Source: Agromyces humatus (lineage in GTDB: Bacteria > Actinomycetota > Actinomycetes > Actinomycetales > Microbacteriaceae). From it: 64,000 bases of DNA. A program made the position numbers and the translations under genes. Where the stretch lies: the NCBI RefSeq assembly GCF_021228295.1, contig NZ_JAJQPD010000005.1:248001-312000 (forward strand), given 5' to 3'. Below, piece by piece: positions 59,326-64,000 of the stretch (the stretch's first letter is position 1; the number at the start of each line of letters is the position of its first letter). Below the pieces are notes generated by a model that saw only the letters and a program-made list of their open reading frames with translations, ran no database searches and had not been told where the DNA came from.

Positions 59326-59354
59326 CGCGACGCGACGTCGCGTCGCGTCACGCG
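59319..59354. terminator. Perfect 36-base palindrome between convergent genes
   Basis: The 18 bases at 59319-59336 are the exact reverse complement of 59337-59354, with no spacer. The stop codon of the amidotransferase gene (59323-59325) lies in the left arm. It can form a hairpin on either strand and most likely terminates both convergent genes. Confidence 0.7.
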
Positions 59355-59361
59355 CAGACGA

Positions 59362-59634
59362 TCAGGCGCTCTTGCTGCGGCTTCCGCGGGTGATGAGACC
59401 CCAGATCAACAGCACGATGATCGACCCGGCGATCGCCAGCAGCCACGTGCCGAGATCCCAGAACTCGGTGAGCCCCCGACCGAAGATGAGGCCGCCGATC
59501 CACCCGCCGAGCATGGCGCCGATGACGCCGAGCAGCAGCGTGATGAACCAGCCGCCCGCCTGCTTGCCAGGCAGGATGAGCTTGGCGATGGCGCCGGCGA
59601 TGAGGCCGAGGATCAGAAACGCGAGGAAACCCAT
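59362..59634 (-). CDS. GlsB/YeaQ/YmgE family small membrane protein
   Basis: A 90-residue protein of three membrane helices with GLIAGAIAKLILPGKQAGGWF and GVIGAMLGGWIGGLIFG, the transglycosylase-associated/YeaQ signature. These proteins are linked to stress but have no proven function. GGAG lies five bases before ATG 59634. The C-terminal basic tail (TRGSRSKSA) is cytosolic. Confidence 0.88.
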   Translation of the reverse strand: MGFLAFLILGLIAGAIAKLILPGKQAGGWFITLLLGVIGAMLGGWIGGLIFGRGLTEFWDLGTWLLAIAGSIIVLLIWGLITRGSRSKSA

Positions 59635-59730
59635 CTTTGCTCCTTCGTTCAGGTAGCTGCACTCAATCACTCTGCGTGCCCGCTGGCAAGGACCTGCGAG
59701 CGTGTCGGCGACGACGAAGGCTCCGGGAGC

Positions 59731-60537
59731 TCACGCTGCGCTCGGCGCCGGCAACGGGTACACGCGGCGCAGCAGCATGCGCTGGCCGAGCGTCCATGCG
59801 ACCGTGACGAGCAGGTAGAGGCCGGCCGCGAGCGGGACGAACACCGCGATCACGGCGGTGATGAACTGCGCGAGGCCGAGGAGGCGCAGCGCGGTCGGGT
59901 TCTCGAGCGGCGAAGCGGATGCCCCGGGGCCGGAGCCGCCCGTCGTGGCCTGCGGTTGCGTGGCCTGCGGTTGCGTGGCCTGCGGCGTGAACACCCGGCG
60001 CGTCACCTCGCCGACCGCGGCGATCATCACGATCACGGCGCCGAAGACGAGCAGCACATCGAGCGTGACGGTACCCGAGGCGATCGAGCCCGCGAGACTC
60101 GACCCGAGCGGCACACCGAGGAACGTGTGCGTGAGCAGCTGGTTCGCGTGCCCGGCGATCGTGGGCAGGATGAAGAGTGCGTAGATGATGCCGACGACCG
60201 GCGCCTGGATGAGCATCGGCAGGCACCCGGCGAGCGGTGTCGTGCCCTCCGACCGGTAGAGCGACATCATCTCGCGCTGCAGACGTTCCGGGTTCTTCTG
60301 GTGCCTGCGCTGCAGCGCGGCGAGCTGTGGAGCCAGCCGCGCGCGGGTGCGCTCGGCTTTCGCCTGCGAGACCCCGACCGGGATCAGCGCGGCGCGCACG
60401 AGCAGGGTGACGAGGACGACGGCGGCGGCCGCGCTCGTGACGCCGACGAGCGGTTCGAGCAGGTCGGCGAGCCCCATGAGCACGGCGTGGGCGCCGTCGA
60501 GGAGTGCGGCGATGGGCGGGAAGGCGTAGAGGTCCAT
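59731..60537 (-). CDS. yidC: YidC/Oxa1 family membrane protein insertase (short paralogue)
   Basis: A 268-residue YidC-like insertase with five helices. The cytosolic hairpin after the first long helix is RARLAPQLAALQRRHQKNPERLQREMMSLYRSEG, followed by TTPLAGCLPMLIQAPVVGIIYALF, both hallmark blocks; the Arg in the groove is in LLVRAALIP. It lacks an N-terminal periplasmic domain. A short linker contains the repeated TPQATQPQATQPQAT, from a 15-base DNA repeat. It inserts proteins in the plasma membrane, alone or with Sec. The main yidC of such genomes lies near rnpA and dnaA, so this is probably the second copy, next to DUF6412 as usual. Confidence 0.87.
   Translation of the reverse strand: MDLYAFPPIAALLDGAHAVLMGLADLLEPLVGVTSAAAAVVLVTLLVRAALIPVGVSQAKAERTRARLAPQLAALQRRHQKNPERLQREMMSLYRSEGTTPLAGCLPMLIQAPVVGIIYALFILPTIAGHANQLLTHTFLGVPLGSSLAGSIASGTVTLDVLLVFGAVIVMIAAVGEVTRRVFTPQATQPQATQPQATTGGSGPGASASPLENPTALRLLGLAQFITAVIAVFVPLAAGLYLLVTVAWTLGQRMLLRRVYPLPAPSAA
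59945..59985. repeat. 15-base tandem repeat inside yidC
   Basis: GTGGCCTGCGGTTGC is repeated 2.7 times (59945-59959, 59960-59974, then the first 11 bases). It encodes the repeated ATQPQ linker on the minus strand and could vary in copy number. Confidence 0.75.
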
Positions 60538-60686
60538 GAGCTGAGGTGCTCCTTGCGGTCGAGGGATGCGGGATCCGTCTGGCCGCGAGGGGTCGCCGAC
60601 CCGCCCGCTGGGCGAGCGTCGGCTGGGCGAGAGGTTCGCTGGCGCGCAGTGCGCCGGCGCGGAGTGCGCTGGCGCGAACCGGTTCG

Positions 60687-60980
60687 CTACGCGGCCGGGA
60701 TGCCGCGGCCCGGGGCCCGGGGCCGGGCACGCCCCGGCGCGTCGGGGTCGCTCTGCGCGAGCAGGCGCCACGGGTCGGCCGTCTGACGGAACCGCGTCGA
60801 GGCACCGCTCGGATCGGCGGCGACGAGCGCCGGAAGAGCTCGACATGTGGTCACGATGACCGCGACGGCGGCCGCCCCGACGACGCCCAGCAGGAGCACC
60901 GCGAGGTGCGTGTTCGACGCCACCGCGAGCTCGAGCGATGCCTGGGTGAAGCGGAGGAACGCGGTGATGAGCTCGAACAC
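60687..60980 (-). CDS. DUF6412-like small membrane protein
   Basis: A 97-residue protein with one clear helix (about 24-46, HLAVLLLGVVGAAAVAVIV) and an Arg/Pro-rich cytosolic tail. GTG 60980 has GGAGGTGATC, an almost complete anti-ribosomal match, just upstream. This small family is regularly found next to short YidC paralogues in actinobacteria; a helper role in membrane insertion is plausible but unproven. It is 150 bases upstream of the yidC gene. Confidence 0.7.
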   Translation of the reverse strand: MFELITAFLRFTQASLELAVASNTHLAVLLLGVVGAAAVAVIVTTCRALPALVAADPSGASTRFRQTADPWRLLAQSDPDAPGRARPRAPGRGIPAA

Positions 60981-61068
60981 GCGATCACCTCCGGACGTCT
61001 CGTCGGCACCGTGCGGGTACCCGCGTCAACGGTAGCACCCGCGTTTCGCGATCCTTCCACGAAACGAA

Positions 61069-61099
61069 GAACCCCGCGATCGGCGCGATCGCGGGGTTC
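61069..61099 (-). terminator. Rho-independent terminator after tRNA-Ser
   Basis: A perfect 13-base stem (61069-61081 with 61087-61099) around five bases, followed on the minus strand by TTCGTTTCG. It is just four bases downstream of the tRNA 3' end. Confidence 0.85.
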
Positions 61100-61102
61100 T
61101 GA

Positions 61103-61192
61103 TGGCGGTACCGGTGGGATTTGAACCCACGGTGCGCTTTCACGCACACAACTTTTCGAGAGTTGCACCTTCGGCCGCTCGGACACGGTACC
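61103..61192 (-). tRNA. tRNA-Ser, anticodon CGA
   Basis: On the minus strand: acceptor GGTACCG with CGGTACC, D-loop with GAGCGGCCGAAGG, anticodon stem CAACT/AGTTG with loop CTCGAAA, so the anticodon is CGA (serine, UCG codon). A long variable arm (TGCGTGAAAGCGCA) is typical for class II tRNA-Ser. The T-loop is GTTCAAATC. The 3' CCA is encoded (61103-61105). UCG is frequent in high-GC genomes. Confidence 0.97.
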
Positions 61193-61289
61193 GAGGACGA
61201 TCTTAGACGACGACGCCCAGACCACCAAAACGAGCGGATGCCGACCCGCGTTCAGCTGTCGTTCAGCGTGCTCTCATACCTTCTTCGTC

Positions 61290-62060
61290 GTGGTTCAGTC
61301 GAGTCGAGTCGCTCGTGCGCTGGTGGTCGCCGCTGTCCTCGCCGCAGGGGGCGCGGTCGCGGCATCCGCATGGCGACGATTCCGAGCGCGACTGAAGGCC
61401 AACTCCCTCGTGCTCAACGAGACGCTGCCCGTGCACTCGAAATGGTGGCGCGACCATGCGAAGGAGAAGGGCGATCTGCTCTACGTCGCCATCGGCGACA
61501 GCGCGGCGCAGGGCATCGGGGCGAGCAGCCCGAACCGCAGCTACGTCGGCGTGCTGGCCGACGAGATCCGCGCGGTGACCGGGCGCACGCTGCGGGTCGT
61601 CAATCTCAGTGTCTCGGGGGCGACGGTCGAGCTCGCGGTGCGCGACCAGCTGCCGCGGTTCGTGAAGCTGAGTCCCGATATCGTGACGGTCGCGATCGGG
61701 GCGAACGACATCGCCCTGTGGGATCCGGCGGAGTTCGAACGCGGCATCCGTGAGATCTTCGCTGCGCTGCCGTCGCACGCGCTCGTCGCCGACCTGCCGT
61801 ACTTCTACTTCCCGAAGAACGAGCGCAAGGTCGCGGTGGCCAACGGCATCGTTCGGCGCGTGGCGGCCGAGCATCGGCTGACCGTCGTCCCGCTGCACGC
61901 CGAGACGAAGCATCAGGGCATCCCGGGCATGCTGACCCAGTTCGCGATCGATCTGTTCCACCCGAACGACCACGGCTACCGGGTGTGGGCGAACGCGTTC
62001 GCGCCGTCGCTCGCCGCCCAGCTCGTCGAGCGGTTCGAGACCCCAGAGACCGCGCCGTAG
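61290..62060 (+). CDS. SGNH/GDSL hydrolase
   Basis: A 256-residue protein. An uncleaved or cleavable N-terminal helix (residues 8-27) puts it outside or at the membrane. The GDSL block I is VAIGDSAAQGIG with Ser71, block II VVNLSVSGATVE, block III the Asn in AIGANDIALW, and block V FHPNDHGYRVW with the Asp-x2-His pair. It has all four catalytic blocks and should be an active esterase or lipase. GTG 61290. It stands divergent from the tRNA and upstream of radA, in many related genomes a stable neighbour. Confidence 0.9.
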   Translation: MVQSSRVARALVVAAVLAAGGAVAASAWRRFRARLKANSLVLNETLPVHSKWWRDHAKEKGDLLYVAIGDSAAQGIGASSPNRSYVGVLADEIRAVTGRTLRVVNLSVSGATVELAVRDQLPRFVKLSPDIVTVAIGANDIALWDPAEFERGIREIFAALPSHALVADLPYFYFPKNERKVAVANGIVRRVAAEHRLTVVPLHAETKHQGIPGMLTQFAIDLFHPNDHGYRVWANAFAPSLAAQLVERFETPETAP

Positions 62061-62126
62061 CCTGCGAGGTCGTCGCCGGCGGCACGGCGGCGATCGGATG
62101 TCGCAGGCCGAGCTTAGGCTCGGAGC

Positions 62127-63503
62127 ATGGCCCGTCCCACCTCCACGTTCCGCTGCACCGAGTGCGGTTGGAGCACCGTCAAATGGGTGGGCCGCTGCAG
62201 CGAATGCCAGCAGTGGGGCACCGTCGTCGATGTCGCCGAAGCCACCGGCATCGTGCGCGCGGTGCAGGCCGTGCAGCTCGGCGAGTCGCGCACGGCGCGG
62301 CCGATCGTCGACATCGAGACCACCGATGCCGCGCACCGTCCGACCGGCATCGGCGAGTTCGATCGGGTGCTCGGCGGCGGCATCGTCGCGGGCGCGGCCA
62401 TCCTGCTCTCGGGCGAGCCCGGGGTCGGCAAGTCGACCCTGCTGCTCGAGGTCGCGGCGAAGGTCGCGGCAACCGGGCGGCGCGTGCTCTACGTCACCGC
62501 CGAAGAGTCCACCGCGCAGGTGCGGCTGCGTGCCGGGCGAACGGGCGCACTGCACCCCGAGCTGTACCTCGCCGCCGAGACCGATCTCGCGACGGTCCTC
62601 GGGCAGGTCGACGCGGTCTCGCCCGACCTGCTCATCGTCGACTCGGTGCAGACCGTCGCGTCGTCGCTCAGCGACGGGCTGCCCGGCCAGCCCAGCCAGG
62701 TGCGTGAGGTCGCGTCCACGCTCATCCGCGTCGCGAAAGAGCGCCAGCTGCCGCTCCTGCTCGTCGGTCACGTCACCAAAGACGGCACGATCGCCGGGCC
62801 GCGCTTGCTCGAGCACCTCGTCGACGTCGTGTGCCAGTTCGAAGGCGACCGGCAGAACGCGCTGCGTTTCGTACGTGCACTGAAGAACCGGTTCGGGCCC
62901 ACCGACGAGGTGGGCTGCTTCGAGATGACGGGTGATGGCATCGCCGAGGTCGCCGACCCCTCGGGGCTGTTCCGTTCGAGCGGCCGCACGGCGGTCAGCG
63001 GAACCTGCGTCACGGTCGCCCTCGAGGGTCGGCGGGCTCTGGCCGTCGAGGTGCAGGCGCTCGTCGTCTCGACCACCGCGCCACAGCCACGCCGCATCGT
63101 CAACGGGGTCGACCCGTCACGAGTGGCCATGATCATCGCGGTGCTCGAACGCCGCGCGGCGTTCAAGGCGCTCGGCGCCAACGACGTCTACGTGTCGACC
63201 GTCGGCGGGGTGCGCCTCGCCGAACCCGGTGCCGACCTCGCCATCGCCGTCGCCATCGCCTCGGCGGTGCGCGACACCGCGGTGCCGCACGAGCTCGCCG
63301 CGTTCGGCGAGATCAGCCTCGCCGGCGAGGTGCGCCCCGTGAGCGCGGCCAAGCAGCGCGCCGCCGAGGCCAGGCGCCTCGGGTACACGATGATCCTCGA
63401 CGTCGAGGTCGGCACCGTGCGAGCGGCGGTCTCACGGGCGATGCTGAGCGCGGCCGAGCTGCTGGGCAGCGCGCGCGAGCGAGAACTCGACGCGGCGTTC
63501 TGA
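62127..63503 (+). CDS. radA: DNA repair protein RadA
   Basis: A 458-residue protein with the full RadA plan: a zinc finger with Cys10, Cys13, Cys24 and Cys27; a RecA-like ATPase with Walker A GEPGVGKST at 96-104, Walker B LLIVDSVQT, and the RadA-specific KNRFG motif in LKNRFGPTDEVG; then the Lon-protease-like C-terminal domain (VRLAEPGADLAIAVAIASA) without protease Ser activity. It acts in recombination repair as a branch-migration helicase on D-loops with RecA. ATG 62127. Confidence 0.97.
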   Translation: MARPTSTFRCTECGWSTVKWVGRCSECQQWGTVVDVAEATGIVRAVQAVQLGESRTARPIVDIETTDAAHRPTGIGEFDRVLGGGIVAGAAILLSGEPGVGKSTLLLEVAAKVAATGRRVLYVTAEESTAQVRLRAGRTGALHPELYLAAETDLATVLGQVDAVSPDLLIVDSVQTVASSLSDGLPGQPSQVREVASTLIRVAKERQLPLLLVGHVTKDGTIAGPRLLEHLVDVVCQFEGDRQNALRFVRALKNRFGPTDEVGCFEMTGDGIAEVADPSGLFRSSGRTAVSGTCVTVALEGRRALAVEVQALVVSTTAPQPRRIVNGVDPSRVAMIIAVLERRAAFKALGANDVYVSTVGGVRLAEPGADLAIAVAIASAVRDTAVPHELAAFGEISLAGEVRPVSAAKQRAAEARRLGYTMILDVEVGTVRAAVSRAMLSAAELLGSARERELDAAF

Positions 63504-63523
63504 GGTCGCCGCTCCGACGCGGG

Positions 63524-63553
63524 CTCGTCCGACGCCGACTCGTCCGACGCCGG
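63524..63553. repeat. 15-base tandem repeat downstream of radA
   Basis: CTCGTCCGACGCCGA (63524-63538) is followed directly by CTCGTCCGACGCCGG (63539-63553), one difference. It lies in the short gap between convergent radA and the SseB-like gene. Confidence 0.7.
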
Positions 63554-63566
63554 TCGTTTCCCGACG

Positions 63567-63974
63567 CTATGCCTCGAGCGCGCGCAGCAACTCCGAGGGC
63601 GGCGCCTGCATGGGGTGCGGCCCGGCGATGTCGAGGAACACCGTCGTGATGGTCGACTCGTGGTGCTGCAGGAAGGTGCGCAGCCACTGCGGACTGTGCA
63701 GCCCGACCGACTGGGGCAGGTTGGGTGGCAGGTTCGCCGCGTCGCTGAAGAGCAGCAGCGCGACTTCGCCCGTCTTCGGGTCGCGGTAGGTCCACACCTC
63801 GCCGTCGAGCGGCCGGTCGCGGGGCGCGGGCTTCATGAGCGGAACCACCGTGTTGCCATGTCGCAGCGCAAGCGCGACTGCGGCGACGTCGTGTCGTTCG
63901 AGCGCTTCAGCGAGCGCCTGCGACCGGAACTCCACCGGCGCGGGCGCCGCCTTCTTGCGTGACTTGCCTGCCAT
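63567..63974 (-). CDS. SseB-like domain protein
   Basis: A 135-residue protein. The core VVPLMKPAPRDRPLDGEVWTYRDPKTGEVALLLFSDAANLP and LHSPQWLRTFLQHHESTITTVFLDIAGPHPM match the SseB N-terminal-type domain seen in many short actinobacterial proteins, often misnamed dehydrogenase. The N-terminus is basic (MAGKSRKKAAP). There is no catalytic signature. Convergent with radA. Its function is unknown. Confidence 0.75.
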   Translation of the reverse strand: MAGKSRKKAAPAPVEFRSQALAEALERHDVAAVALALRHGNTVVPLMKPAPRDRPLDGEVWTYRDPKTGEVALLLFSDAANLPPNLPQSVGLHSPQWLRTFLQHHESTITTVFLDIAGPHPMQAPPSELLRALEA

Positions 63975-64000
63975 GGTTCAAGGCTAGCGAGGGTACGCCC

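Noticed and set aside
59945-63553. CRISPR-like repeats
   Set aside because: The tandem repeats at 59945 and 63524 are contiguous 15-base units without spacers; no cas gene occurs.

Overview
The window is about 70 percent G+C with very dense coding, overlapping ATGA stop/start junctions, Shine-Dalgarno starts on ATG, GTG and TTG, and few T-tract terminators. It reads as a chromosomal segment of a high-GC actinobacterium. The gene families (YidC next to DUF6412, DUF5997 next to a LysR effector-domain protein, a tmsA-tmsB type branched-fatty-acid pair, secreted cell-wall-binding-repeat-2 proteins, many TetR regulators) suggest Microbacteriaceae, perhaps Agromyces; this placement is inference. 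I see no insertion sequence, prophage, CRISPR array, plasmid gene or rRNA; one tRNA gene, tRNA-Ser(CGA), lies at 61.1 kb.

Layout. 0-3.1 kb: TetR, an ABC-2 type exporter (ATPase and permease) and the start of a membrane-anchored esterase, all on the minus strand, with a divergent alpha/beta hydrolase at 3.1-4.1 kb. 4.2-6.2 kb: an ArsR/SRPBCC pair divergent from an MFS transporter, with two GCAAC-N6-GTTGC palindromes between. 6.3-10.8 kb: YciI-like, secreted M14 peptidase, ASCH protein, lone EctB-like aminotransferase and NTF2-like genes, one of them broken. 10.8-15.7 kb: a NarL-type regulator with two tandem paralogous histidine kinases, divergent from a DUF6220 membrane protein and a laccase-like multicopper oxidase. 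17.9-20.3 kb: TetR, hydrolase and NADPH-dependent FMN reductase.

20.4-30.9 kb is a seven-gene minus-strand operon: YtcJ-type amidohydrolase, complete oligopeptide-type ABC importer (lipoprotein, two permeases, fused double ATPase), PhzS-like flavin hydroxylase and DAO-fold oxidase. It ends in a strong hairpin and starts opposite a TetR gene with nested palindromic operators; it looks like uptake and catabolism of one small, probably aromatic, N-substituted compound. 31.7-35.8 kb holds two tandem secreted proteins that fuse three cell-wall-binding repeats to a D-glucuronyl C5-epimerase-type C-terminal domain. 36-39.5 kb: MarR with a MerB-like lyase, and TetR with a family 1 glycosyltransferase. 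39.6-43.8 kb: hydrolase, tmsB, tmsA (10-methyl branched fatty acids) and a bifunctional nuclease. 44-52.4 kb: large secreted M14 peptidase, lytic transglycosylase, PIN protein, GH3 glycosidase, small proteins and a YdeI-like protein.

52.6-56.4 kb contains a compact minus-strand operon of a ketoacyl synthase III, a heme-oxygenase-like diiron oxidase candidate and a DUF6999 protein, convergent with an AttH/CrtC-type lipocalin protein. It is the best candidate here for an undescribed biosynthetic system. The end (56.6-64 kb) has a CHY zinc finger protein, an alpha/beta hydrolase remnant, DUF5997/LysR-effector/glutamine amidotransferase genes, a small membrane protein, YidC with DUF6412, tRNA-Ser, an SGNH hydrolase, radA and an SseB-like gene.
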